Below, one piece after another: positions 9,219 to 17,498 of a DNA stretch of 64,000 bases. Below the pieces are notes generated by a model that saw only the letters and a program-made list of their open reading frames with translations, was not told the DNA's origin and did not search any database. The position numbers and the translations under genes were made by a program. The stretch comes from an uncultured Rhodospirillaceae bacterium. GTDB lineage: Bacteria; Pseudomonadota; Alphaproteobacteria; Rhodospirillales; Magnetospirillaceae. Position 1 is the stretch's first letter. Each line of letters begins with the position of its first letter. Location of the stretch: assembly GCA_937887565.1 (NCBI GenBank), contig CALABS010000052.1, positions 49,481-113,480 on the forward strand, in the 5' to 3' direction.

Positions 9219-10325
9219 TCAGGCCCCGACGCGCTGCTTGGACAGCCATTCCATGACGGTGGGAACCATGGCCTTGCAGGTCAGTGCGAAGGACGTCATC
9301 AGCTTGTCCTTCTCCTGGCTCATATGCAGCAGGTTGTCGATGACCTTGCGCAGGATGTCCTTCGAGAACGACGGCACCGACAGCACCTGGCCCAGGCGTT
9401 CGCCGAAGGCGGCCTTGAGCGAGGTCACCAGGACCTCGATCTTGTCGATGTTCAGGCGCTGGATCTCGGCCAGGTTCTCGGCCGCGACGTAGCACAGGAC
9501 GTCGCCCAGGATGCGTGCCGTCGACTTGTCCAGCGAGGCGACGACGTTGAAGAACGACGAATCGCGGGCGAAGAAGGCCCAGGCCCGGTCGCCCAGCATC
9601 TTGCGATAGAAGTCGTACATGTCGCGGTTCCACACCGCGACGCCGGCGATGGCCTGGGGACGGTCGGCGAGGATTTCGGCGAAGTCCTCGCCGGCGGCCT
9701 GCTTGACCTTGCGCAGCATGGCGGGGTCGAAATGCGACAGCGCCTCGACGTGGGCGGCGGTGGGCAGCGCGACCAGATCCTCGCCGATCTCCATCAGTTG
9801 CTGGTAGGTCAGGAAACGGCGATAGGAATCGAGCAGCGGCAACTGCCAGCCGAAGGCCACGTAGCGGGTGATCTCGCGGATCTTGCGCTCCTCCACCGGG
9901 TCGGTGGTCTCGCGGCTCACCTCCTCGGTGCGCTTGATCAGGCCGAGAAAGCTCTTCTTGGTCACCGTCTCGGTGACGGTCGCCACCGTCTTCTCGGACT
10001 CCATCACCTTCTTGGCGCAGGTCCGCACCAGCAACTGCTGGATCTGATCCAGCGACACGCCGCAGGCGGTGGCGGTGTGGTTGTCGCGGATGGGGGCGCC
10101 GGTGGCGTCCTTGACGATGTCGTCGAAGGAGTCGCGGTGGGAGACGAAGGTGGCGATGAAGCTTTCCAGCAGATCGGGCTGGGAAATCAGGTTCTGGTAG
10201 CTGGCGTCCGGATCGACCAGCCCCTGCTCCTGCAGGCGCGCCAGCACCGTCTTGAGGCCGTCGATGACCGCCTTCTTGGTGTCGTTGTCGATGTCCACCG
10301 GTGGCGGAAGGGTAGGAACGCCCAT
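9219..10325 (-). CDS. Hypothetical protein, large helical cytoplasmic
   Basis: A 368-residue protein I do not recognise. It has no signal peptide or membrane segment. It is rich in helices, with a charged middle (VTETVTKKSFLGLIKRTEEV, about residues 122-141) and a C-terminal half of regular amphipathic helices. The start ATG at 10325 is followed by a Pro-rich MGVPTLPPPVDI. It is coupled by 7 bp to the nucleoside transporter gene downstream, but nothing in the sequence shows a role in transport. Upstream the RlmM-like gene ends 66 bp away on the same strand. Codon use matches the neighbours. Confidence 0.75.
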   Translation of the reverse strand: MGVPTLPPPVDIDNDTKKAVIDGLKTVLARLQEQGLVDPDASYQNLISQPDLLESFIATFVSHRDSFDDIVKDATGAPIRDNHTATACGVSLDQIQQLLVRTCAKKVMESEKTVATVTETVTKKSFLGLIKRTEEVSRETTDPVEERKIREITRYVAFGWQLPLLDSYRRFLTYQQLMEIGEDLVALPTAAHVEALSHFDPAMLRKVKQAAGEDFAEILADRPQAIAGVAVWNRDMYDFYRKMLGDRAWAFFARDSSFFNVVASLDKSTARILGDVLCYVAAENLAEIQRLNIDKIEVLVTSLKAAFGERLGQVLSVPSFSKDILRKVIDNLLHMSQEKDKLMTSFALTCKAMVPTVMEWLSKQRVGA

Positions 10326-10391
10326 GACCCCGAACTCGGAAAATTTCTAAGCGGCTCTAGGTGTAACCCCATCCCGGGCGTTGGGCAACAG

Positions 10392-11306
10392 CTAGACGAG
10401 ATCGCGATCCAGCCGCGCCCAGGTGACCTCGTGCTTGTTGTGGGACAGGTGCAGCAGCCGGGCGCCGGGGATGGCGGCGAAGGCGGCGAGGGCCTGGAAG
10501 TCGGTCTCGCCCTGGAATTTGACCGTGCAGATCATGTTGCGGGCGGCGCCGGCCTCGATCCAGCGGCGCACCAGGGCCAGAAGCCGCGACGGATAGCAGA
10601 TGACGTCCGAGAACAGCCAGTCCACCGGCCCGGCCTGGCGGGGGTCGAGGCCGAAGGCGCTGCCGGCGTGGATGGAAACCCCGGCCATGGCGGCGACGTT
10701 CGGAGCCAGCGGCGCCTTGTCCACCGCCGTCACCCGCGCGCCCAGCCGGGCCAGCACCCAGGTCCAGCCGCCGGGACAGGCGCCGAGATCGAGGCAGGTC
10801 TCGCCCGCCGCCGGCTGGACGCCGAGCACGGTGAAGGCCTCCCACAGCTTGAGATAGGCCCGGCTGGGCGGCCCCTCGCGGTCCTCGACGAACTGGACCT
10901 CGCCGTTGGGAAAGGGGCTCGCGCAGCGGGCCGAGGCCAGCAGGGTGTGCTCGTCCAGCAGGGTGAACGAGCCCAGGGACGCCGTCGGCGCCGGCTGGCC
11001 GTACACCTGGGGCTTGGCCGAGACCTTGGGCAGCTTGTCGACCAGCAGCGCGGTGCGGCGATGGAGGGTGGGGGCATAGGGCCACCAGTTGCGCTGGATG
11101 GCGCGCAACGCCTTGGCGGCCTCGCCGATGGAGGCGACGGGGATGCGGAGCGGCTCCAGCCAGACGTTCTGCGCCCACGCCACCGCCCGCGCCGGGCCGG
11201 GCGCCAGCATCAGCCGACCATGCTCCTCGGCCACGTCGCCCAGCTCGGCGCGCAGGTCGGCCTCGAAGCCCTCGGGGGCGAGATAGGCGGTCATCGCGGG
11301 CGTCAT
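10392..11306 (-). CDS. RlmM-like SAM-dependent 23S rRNA ribose methyltransferase
   Basis: A 304-residue protein with a THUMP-like N-terminal region and an FtsJ/RrmJ-type Rossmann methyltransferase domain from about residue 165. The SAM loop is LDLGACPGGWTWVLA, followed by AVDKAPLA, LFSDVICYP, VKFQGETD and a final NKHEVTW. Together these give the K-D-K-E set of 2'-O-methyltransferases and match E. coli RlmM, which modifies C2498 of 23S rRNA. At 304 residues it is shorter than E. coli RlmM (about 366). I hold back the gene symbol because other FtsJ-family enzymes share these motifs. GGAGG stands 9 bp before the ATG. A pair of strong hairpins lies just upstream. Confidence 0.85.
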   Translation of the reverse strand: MTPAMTAYLAPEGFEADLRAELGDVAEEHGRLMLAPGPARAVAWAQNVWLEPLRIPVASIGEAAKALRAIQRNWWPYAPTLHRRTALLVDKLPKVSAKPQVYGQPAPTASLGSFTLLDEHTLLASARCASPFPNGEVQFVEDREGPPSRAYLKLWEAFTVLGVQPAAGETCLDLGACPGGWTWVLARLGARVTAVDKAPLAPNVAAMAGVSIHAGSAFGLDPRQAGPVDWLFSDVICYPSRLLALVRRWIEAGAARNMICTVKFQGETDFQALAAFAAIPGARLLHLSHNKHEVTWARLDRDLV

Positions 11307-11317
11307 GGAGACGACCT

Positions 11318-11431
11318 CCCTCCCCCGGCGTGCCGGGGGAGGGCTGGGGTGGGGGCTTGCCGCCGCCCGCGACGGCGGCCGGTACCCATGCCCCCCTCCC
11401 GGCCTCCCCCCGCGCGAAGCGCGGGGGGAGG
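11318..11431. repeat. Two adjacent REP-like GC hairpins
   Basis: Two perfect inverted repeats sit in the gap between fliJ and the RlmM-like gene. The first has 12-bp arms (11318-11329 and 11332-11343) with a 2-base centre. The second has 13-bp arms (11403-11415 and 11419-11431) with a GAA loop. Both share the core CCTCCCCC/GGGGGAGG, and GC-rich filler lies between. Neither has a T-run, so they look more like dispersed palindromic repeats (REP/BIME type) than intrinsic terminators, though they could still stop or stabilise the minus-strand transcript. Confidence 0.7.
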
Positions 11432-11457
11432 GGAGAATATCGGAACGACGGAACTCC

Positions 11458-11895
11458 TCACCCCGCCTCGTCCTTCTTCCGCTGGTGCATCTGCTGGCCC
11501 AGTTCGTCGAGGAAGGCCTGTTCCTTGCGGTCGCGCTCCTCGGCCTCGCGGCGTTCGCGTTCCTTCTGGGTGATCTCGTAGGTCTTCTGCTCGCGGTAGG
11601 CCTCGGCCAGGGCGTCGCGGGCGGCCTCGATCTGCTGGCGGAGCGCGGCCAGCGAGCGCAGCAGGTTCTCGCGGCGGTCCATCCAGGCGCGGTGGTAGGA
11701 GCCGTAGAGATAGCCGACGCCGGTGGCGTCCTGGGCGGCCAGGCGCTGCTCCTCCTTGAGGCGATGATCGTGGCTGTCGATCTCGGCCAGCACCTGATCC
11801 TCGGCGTTCTGCAGCGCCACCAGCACGCGGCGCCTCTCGTCCACGTTGAACTTGGACAGCCGGATCAGGGTCTTGAGGCCCTTGGCCTTGGCCAT
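11458..11895 (-). CDS. fliJ: FliJ-like flagellar export chaperone
   Basis: A 145-residue, almost entirely helical, highly charged coiled-coil protein (for example KERERREAEERDRKEQAFLD at the C-terminal third). FliJ is the soluble stalk of the flagellar type III export ATPase and couples FliI to the export gate. FliJ proteins are poorly conserved, so the call rests on length, coiled-coil character and position: its start is 3 bp after the fliI stop, the usual fliI-fliJ order. It ends in a Lys/Asp-rich tail. Confidence 0.85.
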   Translation of the reverse strand: MAKAKGLKTLIRLSKFNVDERRRVLVALQNAEDQVLAEIDSHDHRLKEEQRLAAQDATGVGYLYGSYHRAWMDRRENLLRSLAALRQQIEAARDALAEAYREQKTYEITQKERERREAEERDRKEQAFLDELGQQMHQRKKDEAG

Positions 11896-11898
11896 GGA

Positions 11899-13257
11899 CT
11901 AGCGGGCCCCCATGCCGTCGCCGCTGAACTCCATGCCCAGGATCTGCGCCAACTGGGCGTAGCAGGTGGCGAGGTCCGTGGACTCGTCCTTGCGTTGGGT
12001 CAGGAAGGCCTCGATCATCGGGTAGTAGTGCATGGCCTCGTCCACCGCCGGGTCGGTGCCGCGCCGATAGGCGCCCAGGCGGATCAGTTCGGCCATGTCC
12101 TCGTAGGTGGCCAACAGCCGCCGCGCCCGGCTGACCAGGGCGTTCTCCTGGTCGTTGTTGCAGCCGGGCATGGTGCGCGACACGCTGCGCAGGATGTTCA
12201 CCGCCGGATAGCGGCCACGGTCGGCGATGGCGCGGTCGAGCACGATATGACCGTCGAGGATGCCGCGCACGGCGTCGGCGATGGGCTCGTTGTGGTCGTC
12301 GCCGTCCACCAGCACCGTGAAGATGCCGGTGATCGAGCCGCCCTGGCCCTCGACGCCGGGCCCGGCGCGCTCCAGCAGGCGCGGCAGCTCGGCGAAGACG
12401 GTGGGGGTGTAGCCCTTCGATGCCGGCGGCTCGCCGGCCGACAGGCTGATTTCGCGCTGGGCCATGGCGAAGCGGGTCACCGAATCCATCATGCACAGCA
12501 CGTTGAGCCCCTGGTCGCGGAAATGCTCCGCCACCGACAGGGTCATGTAGGCGGCCTGGCGGCGCATCAGCGGGCTTTCGTCCGAGGTGGACACCACCAC
12601 CACCGACCGCTTCATGCCTTCCTCGCCGAGGTCGTCCTCGATGAATTCGCGCGCCTCGCGGCCGCGCTCGCCGATCAGGCCGATCACCGACACGTCGCAC
12701 GAGGTGTGGCGCGCCATCATGGACAGGATCGACGACTTGCCGACCCCCGAGCCGGCGAACACGCCCATGCGCTGGCCGTTGCACATGGTCAGGAAGGCGT
12801 TGACCGCGCGCACGCCCAGGTCGACCTTGCCGCGGACCCGGCTGCGCGCATGGGCCGAGGGCGGCCGGTTGCGGATGGGCACGGCGGCGTCGCCCATGGG
12901 CAGGGGGCCCTGGCCGTCCACCGGTTGGCCGAAGGCGTTGACCACCCGGCCCAGCCAGCCGCGATCGGGATGGATCACCGGCTCGGCATCGCCCACCTCG
13001 GTGCGGCAGCCCAGGCCGACGCCGTCGATGGCGACGAAGGGCATCAACAGCGCCCGGCCCGCGCGGAAGCCCACCACCTCGCAGGGCACGCGGCGGCCGT
13101 CGCGGGCGATGACCTCGCAGCGATCGCCCACCGAGATCTGGCGCTGCACGCCGCCGGCCTCGATCAGCATGCCCTGGACGGCGGCCACCCGTCCGTAGAC
13201 GCGGATGCCGGCCAGCCGGTCGATGTCGCCGATGACGTTCTTGACCAGGAATTTCAA
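11899..13257 (-). CDS. fliI: FliI, flagellar type III export ATPase
   Basis: A 452-residue cytoplasmic ATPase related to the F1 beta subunit that powers export of flagellar components. It has the Walker A loop GVFAGSGVGKSS (about 165-176), GLIGERGREAREF, the Walker B strand NVLCMMDSVTRFA, and the type III ATPase signature PRLLERAG. A C-terminal helical domain follows. Length and start (MKFLVKNVIGDI) are normal. It heads a minus-strand fliI-fliJ pair and is divergent from ctrA; in many alphaproteobacteria flagellar genes are CtrA targets, and a candidate CtrA site lies in the shared intergenic region. Confidence 0.96.
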   Translation of the reverse strand: MKFLVKNVIGDIDRLAGIRVYGRVAAVQGMLIEAGGVQRQISVGDRCEVIARDGRRVPCEVVGFRAGRALLMPFVAIDGVGLGCRTEVGDAEPVIHPDRGWLGRVVNAFGQPVDGQGPLPMGDAAVPIRNRPPSAHARSRVRGKVDLGVRAVNAFLTMCNGQRMGVFAGSGVGKSSILSMMARHTSCDVSVIGLIGERGREAREFIEDDLGEEGMKRSVVVVSTSDESPLMRRQAAYMTLSVAEHFRDQGLNVLCMMDSVTRFAMAQREISLSAGEPPASKGYTPTVFAELPRLLERAGPGVEGQGGSITGIFTVLVDGDDHNEPIADAVRGILDGHIVLDRAIADRGRYPAVNILRSVSRTMPGCNNDQENALVSRARRLLATYEDMAELIRLGAYRRGTDPAVDEAMHYYPMIEAFLTQRKDESTDLATCYAQLAQILGMEFSGDGMGAR

Positions 13258-13381
13258 CCTTCGGTCTCCATTCTGTGCGCTTCCGGAGAGGGTTCCGCGC
13301 CGTTGGGATGAGCGCTAACCCCTTGTCGCGAGGGGATTGTCATGCCGGGCGCCTTGAAGTCGCCAAAATACCCCCTTATGG

Positions 13382-13396
13382 TTAACTCAATCTCAA
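13382..13396 (+). promoter_or_regulatory. ctrA: Candidate CtrA-binding site (TTAA-N7-TCAA)
   Basis: TTAA at 13382-13385, seven bases, then TCAA at 13393-13396. This is one mismatch from the CtrA consensus TTAA-N7-TTAA known from Caulobacter. It sits 27 bp before the ctrA ATG, in the 165-bp gap between divergent fliI and ctrA, in an unusually AT-rich patch. This is consistent with CtrA autoregulation and with control of fliI, but a single near-match can occur by chance. Confidence 0.5.
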
Positions 13397-13422
13397 TACA
13401 CGGCGAGATCGGGATAGCTCAG

Positions 13423-14148
13423 ATGCGCGTGCTGGTGGTTGAAGACGACCGGATGATGGCCCAGGTCATCGAGACGATGCTCAAGGCCGAGGGGATGGTG
13501 GTCGATACGACGGCCCTGGGCGAGGACGGCCTCGAGATCGGCAAGCTGTACGACTACGACATCATCCTCCTCGACCTCATGCTGCCCGACATGGACGGCT
13601 ACGAGGTGCTGCGCCGGCTGCGCTCGTCGCGGGTGGAGACGCCGGTCCTGATCCTGTCGGGCCTGACCGAGCCCGACAAGAAGATCAAGGGCCTGGGTTT
13701 CGGCGCCGACGACTATCTGACCAAGCCCTTCGACCGCGGCGAGCTGGTGGCCCGCATCCAGGCCATCGTGCGCCGCTCCAAGGGCCATGCGCAATCCATC
13801 ATCCGCACCGGCAAGCTGTCGGTGAACCTGGACACCCGCACCGTCGAGGTCGGCGCCGACCCGCTGCACCTGACCGCCAAGGAATACGGCATCCTGGAGC
13901 TGTTGAGCCTGCGCAAGGGCCAGACGCTGACCAAGGAGCAGTTCCTCAACCACCTCTACGGCGGCATCGACGAGCCCGAACTGAAGATCATCGACGTCTT
14001 CATCTGCAAGCTGCGGAAGAAGCTGGCCACCGCCACCGGCGGCGACAACTACATCGAGACGGTGTGGGGCCGGGGCTACGTGCTTCGCGATCCCGATCCG
14101 TCGGCGCCCGCCCGCGCCGCCGAGGCGGGGCACGCGCCCGCCCACTGA
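13423..14148 (+). CDS. ctrA: CtrA, cell-cycle response regulator
   Basis: A 241-residue OmpR-family regulator. The receiver has phospho-acceptor D51 in LLDLMLPDMDG and TKPFDRGELVARI; the C-terminal winged helix has LHLTAKEYGILELL and YIETVWGRGYVLRDP, the near-invariant CtrA signatures. The start chosen is the MRVLVVEDDR methionine at 13423; a longer frame from 13342 is untypical. CtrA controls cell cycle, motility and chemotaxis genes in alphaproteobacteria. Unlike Caulobacter CtrA, which ends in Ala-Ala for ClpXP degradation, this one ends AGHAPAH after a Pro/Ala tail, so that proteolysis signal seems absent. A DivL-like gene converges on it from downstream. Confidence 0.95.
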   Translation: MRVLVVEDDRMMAQVIETMLKAEGMVVDTTALGEDGLEIGKLYDYDIILLDLMLPDMDGYEVLRRLRSSRVETPVLILSGLTEPDKKIKGLGFGADDYLTKPFDRGELVARIQAIVRRSKGHAQSIIRTGKLSVNLDTRTVEVGADPLHLTAKEYGILELLSLRKGQTLTKEQFLNHLYGGIDEPELKIIDVFICKLRKKLATATGGDNYIETVWGRGYVLRDPDPSAPARAAEAGHAPAH

Positions 14149-14165
14149 TACCGCCCGGCCAATGA

Positions 14166-14226
14166 ACTTGGCCCGTGGGGCCAAGTCATGCCGGGACGGT
14201 GGCGCTCAAGCGCCGCGCGGCATGAC
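14166..14226. terminator. Bidirectional hairpin region between ctrA and the DivL-like gene
   Basis: The 89-bp gap between two convergent genes is almost filled by two structures. The first is a perfect 9-bp stem (14166-14174 with 14178-14186, loop GTG). The second is a nested hairpin with 9-bp outer arms (14185-14193 with 14218-14226) and inner arms GGCGCT/AGCGCC at 14201-14214. There is no clear T-run on either strand, so efficiency as an intrinsic terminator is uncertain, but the position fits transcript ends in both directions. Confidence 0.6.
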
Positions 14227-14237
14227 CCTGCGGGGTC

Positions 14238-16703
14238 TCACATCCCCGCCGGCAGCCTGACCGTCACCCAGGTGCCCTCGGCGGCGTTGCTGCGCAGGTC
14301 GATGCGGCCGCCGTGCAGTTCCACGAACCGGCGCACCAGCGCCAGGCCCAGCCCGGCCCCCTGGGTGCCGTCCTCGTGGCTGATGGACACGAAGCTGTCG
14401 AAGACGCGGGCCTGGTCGGCCTGGGGGATGCCGGGCCCCGAATCGCCCACGGTCAGCACCAGTTCGCCGCCCTCGCGCCCGGCCCGCACGGTGACCGTCC
14501 CGCCTGCCGGGGTGTACTTGACGGCGTTGCCGACCAGATTGAACAGCACCTGCTTGAGGCGGCGTTCGTCGGCGACGATCCAGCCGATGTCCAGCGGGCA
14601 GTCGAAATCCAGCCCCAGCTTCTTCTCGCGCACCCGCTCGCGGACCAGCGACAGCACGCCGCCCAGCATGGGGTGGATGTCGACGGTGTCCAGTTCCAGC
14701 GTCATCTGGCCGGCCTCGATGGCGGCCAGGTCCAGGATGTCCGACACCAGCCCGGCCAGCGACTGGCCGGCCTCGGTGATGGCGCGGGCGTAGTCGTGCT
14801 GGCGCCGGTTCAACTTGCCGGCGTATTCCGCCGACAGCATCTCGGCGAAGCCGATGATGGTGGTCAGCGGCTTCCTCACCTCGGCCGAGACGTTGGCGAT
14901 GAACTCGCTCTTCAGCAGGTCGGCGGCTGCCAGGGCGTCGTTGCGCTCGATCAGGGCGCGCTCGACGCGGGCCGAGTCGGTGACGTCGAGGAAGGTCAGC
15001 AGGGTGGCGCCGTCGGGCAGCGGCACGCTGGTGCAGTCGATGATGGCGTCGTCCTGGCGCTCCAGCCGCTCCTCGGCCGGGCTGCGCTGGTTGGCCAGCG
15101 CCATCAGCCGTTCGCGGGCCAGCGGCCACGACGAGGCGCGGTCGGGCCGGCCCTCGAAGAACGGCTTGAGGCGCTCGACAATCTCCATCAGATGCGGCCC
15201 GCCCGCCAGCTCGTCGGCGGCCAGCCCCCAGATGGCGGCGAAGGACGGATTGGACAGCTTCAGGCGGCCGTCGCCGCCGAACACCGCGATGCCCTCGTGC
15301 AGGTGGTCCAGGGTCTCGCGCTGGACCGCCATGGCGGTGTTGAACGATCGCTCCAGGGCCAGGGTGTCGGTGACGTCCTCGTAGGTGAAGATCAGCCCGC
15401 CATGGGGGTGGGGCGAGGTCAGCCGGCGCAGGGTGCGGCCGTCGGGAAGGTGCAGCAGCGCCTCGACCGGTTCGATCAGCGACAGGAAGCGCTTGAGCTC
15501 CTCTTCCTTGTAGGCGCGGTAGTCGGCGACCTCGGGCAGCAGGCGGCGGTCACGGAGCGAATCCATCACCGCGCCGTAGGTGGGCTGGCTGGCCAGCCAG
15601 TCCTGCTCGAGCCGCCACAGGCGGGTGAAGGCGGTGTTGAAGAAGGACAGGCGGGTGTCGGTGGAGAAGATGGCGATGGCGGTGGCCAGGCGTTCCAGCA
15701 CCTCGACGTGGGCGGTGACGTGCTGGTCGAGCTGGCCCCGCAGTTCCTCCTCGCGGGTCTGGTCGAGGGCGAAGCCGGCCGTCAGCAGGTTGTCGCCGAC
15801 CGACACCGGCACCTCGGTGATGCGGCTCAGGCGGCGTTCGCCCTCCAGCACCAGATGGAAGGTCTCGGAGCGAGGCTCGCCGGCCGCGCGGGCCCGGGCG
15901 GCGAGGGCGCGGGCCTCGCGGACGCTGGCATCGGCGGCCAGTTCGGTGCCGGCGGCGACCGCCGCCTCGGCGCTTTGGGCATCCACCGCGCGGGCGTAGG
16001 CGCGGTTGACCGCCACCAGCGACAGGTCGTCGTCGCGCAGCCAGACCGGCATGGGCAGGGCGTCCAGCAGCACCCGGATATAGGCGGTGTCCGAGGCCAG
16101 CGCCTGCAGCGAGCGGGCCAGGTCCTCGACCACGGCGGCGCCGTCGGTGACGTCGGCCATCCACACGATGTCGGCGAGATGCTCGCCGTCGGCCCCGGCC
16201 ACCCGCATGCCGGTGGCGCGCACCCGCCGGCCGCCCTCGGGCAGCGGCAGCTCGATCTCGAACGGGTCGCCGTCGCGCCGGAGTGCCGCCAGGCGGCCGT
16301 CGAGGCCGTCCGCGTCGCCGGGGGCGAAGGCCTCCATCACCTCGGGCCATGTCGAATCGATGCCCCTGGGCAGCCCCAGCAGCACCGCCAGCCGGCGCGA
16401 GCAGGTCTCGCGCTGGTCCCCGCTTCCGGCGGCGAAGGCGTAATAGCCGTCGGGGGCGGCGGCGAGGCATTCGTGCAGGCGGCGGGCGTCGGCCTCCTTC
16501 TCGGCGGCGCGGCGGCCCAGGCGCAGGATGCGCCAGCGCTGGAAGGCGACCAGCGGCAAGGCGAGGGGCAGCACCAGGGCGGCGCCGACCGCCACCGACC
16601 CCGGGTCGAGGCCGGCCAGCGCGGAGGTGTCAAGCCCCTGCGCCAAGGCGGCGGGCGCCGTGGCGGTGGCGAGCACCGTCAGCCCGGCCAAGGACCCACG
16701 CAT
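14238..16703 (-). CDS. DivL-like PAS pseudo-histidine kinase (His replaced by Ala)
   Basis: An 821-residue membrane-anchored kinase-like protein. It has two N-terminal hydrophobic segments (5-20 and 36-53), four PAS-like regions (about 75-190, 205-315, 330-450, 460-580), a HisKA dimerisation domain and a full HATPase domain (FNLVGNAVKY, DSGPGIP, QGAGLGLALV). The H-box reads NVSAEVRKPL: Ala607 stands where the phosphorylated His should be, so it cannot be a normal kinase. Caulobacter DivL, the CckA/DivK-binding regulator of CtrA, carries Tyr at the same place. PAS-rich layout, loss of the His and position tail-to-tail with ctrA all support a DivL role. Orthology is inferred. Confidence 0.85.
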   Translation of the reverse strand: MRGSLAGLTVLATATAPAALAQGLDTSALAGLDPGSVAVGAALVLPLALPLVAFQRWRILRLGRRAAEKEADARRLHECLAAAPDGYYAFAAGSGDQRETCSRRLAVLLGLPRGIDSTWPEVMEAFAPGDADGLDGRLAALRRDGDPFEIELPLPEGGRRVRATGMRVAGADGEHLADIVWMADVTDGAAVVEDLARSLQALASDTAYIRVLLDALPMPVWLRDDDLSLVAVNRAYARAVDAQSAEAAVAAGTELAADASVREARALAARARAAGEPRSETFHLVLEGERRLSRITEVPVSVGDNLLTAGFALDQTREEELRGQLDQHVTAHVEVLERLATAIAIFSTDTRLSFFNTAFTRLWRLEQDWLASQPTYGAVMDSLRDRRLLPEVADYRAYKEEELKRFLSLIEPVEALLHLPDGRTLRRLTSPHPHGGLIFTYEDVTDTLALERSFNTAMAVQRETLDHLHEGIAVFGGDGRLKLSNPSFAAIWGLAADELAGGPHLMEIVERLKPFFEGRPDRASSWPLARERLMALANQRSPAEERLERQDDAIIDCTSVPLPDGATLLTFLDVTDSARVERALIERNDALAAADLLKSEFIANVSAEVRKPLTTIIGFAEMLSAEYAGKLNRRQHDYARAITEAGQSLAGLVSDILDLAAIEAGQMTLELDTVDIHPMLGGVLSLVRERVREKKLGLDFDCPLDIGWIVADERRLKQVLFNLVGNAVKYTPAGGTVTVRAGREGGELVLTVGDSGPGIPQADQARVFDSFVSISHEDGTQGAGLGLALVRRFVELHGGRIDLRSNAAEGTWVTVRLPAGM

Positions 16704-16858
16704 CCGATCTCCCTATCCAGAAGCCCCGCCGGGAGAGTGCCCCCCATTGGCCGGAAAGACAAGGGGCAGCGCCCGGCGAATGGGGGTAGCCGCCCCAATC
16801 CGATTGCCGGCCGCCACCCAAGCTGCTAAACCGGGCGCCGCTTGCGCGCGGGGAGCCC

Positions 16859-17437
16859 ATGCTTCGGAACACCTATGACTGGATGATGGACAAGGCCGGC
16901 CACGGCCATGCCGTCTGGTGGCTGGCGGCCATCTCCTTCATCGAAAGCTCGGTGTTCCCCATCCCGCCCGACGTGATGCTGATTCCCATGGTGCTGGCCG
17001 CGCCCACCCGCTGGTTCCGGCTGGCCGCCGTGTGCACCCTGGCCTCGGTGGCCGGCGGCTATCTGGGCTACGCCATCGGCTATTTCCTGATGGACACGGT
17101 GGGCATGGCCATCCTGTCGGCGTTCCACGCGGTCGAGAAGTTCCAGGGCCTGAAGCCGGTCATCGACGAATGGGGCGTGTGGTTCATCATCGCCAAGGGC
17201 ATGACGCCCTTCCCCTACAAGGTGGTGACCATCGCCGCCGGCGCCTTCCATTTCGACCTGGCCGAATTCACCGTGGCCTCCGTCGTCGCGCGCGGCATGC
17301 GCTTCTTCCTGGTCGCCCTGTTGCTGTGGAAGTTCGGCCCCCCCATCCGGGTGTTCGTGGAAAAGCGCCTGAAGCTGGTGATGACCGCGACCCTGGTGCT
17401 GATCGTGGTCGGCTTCGCGATGCTGAAGCTGCTGTAG
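16859..17437 (+). CDS. YqaA-family VTT-domain membrane protein
   Basis: A 192-residue inner-membrane protein of the YqaA branch of the DedA/SNARE-associated (VTT) superfamily. FIESSVFPIPPDVMLIPMVL carries the re-entrant-loop motif with paired prolines, and GMTPFPYKVVTIAAGAF is the second conserved loop. Four to five hydrophobic segments are seen. DedA relatives are linked to lipid scrambling and envelope homeostasis; the exact role of YqaA proteins is not known. The gene starts 155 bp from the divergent DivL-like gene and ends 3 bp before a possible promoter of the toxin-antitoxin pair. Confidence 0.88.
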   Translation: MLRNTYDWMMDKAGHGHAVWWLAAISFIESSVFPIPPDVMLIPMVLAAPTRWFRLAAVCTLASVAGGYLGYAIGYFLMDTVGMAILSAFHAVEKFQGLKPVIDEWGVWFIIAKGMTPFPYKVVTIAAGAFHFDLAEFTVASVVARGMRFFLVALLLWKFGPPIRVFVEKRLKLVMTATLVLIVVGFAMLKLL

Positions 17438-17440
17438 GGA

Positions 17441-17490
17441 TTGACAGCGGCGGCGGCGCTCCACATTCTAACTCATGTTAGAACAAGGAG
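17441..17490 (+). promoter_or_regulatory. Toxin-antitoxin promoter/operator with perfect palindrome
   Basis: TTGACA at 17441-17446 can serve as a -35 element. About 20 bp on lies a perfect inverted repeat TTCTAAC-TCAT-GTTAGAA (17466-17483), at once followed by AAGGAG (17485-17490), the ribosome binding site of the antitoxin. The palindrome is AT-rich in a GC-rich context, overlaps the place where a -10 would be and abuts the start, so it is the likely operator through which the antitoxin or the complex represses its own operon. Confidence 0.65.
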
Positions 17491-17498
17491 CGCGAGCC

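Noticed and set aside
8994..11573. 859-codon plus-strand open frame
   Set aside because: It crosses four minus-strand genes and their gaps and has no protein features; a GC shadow.
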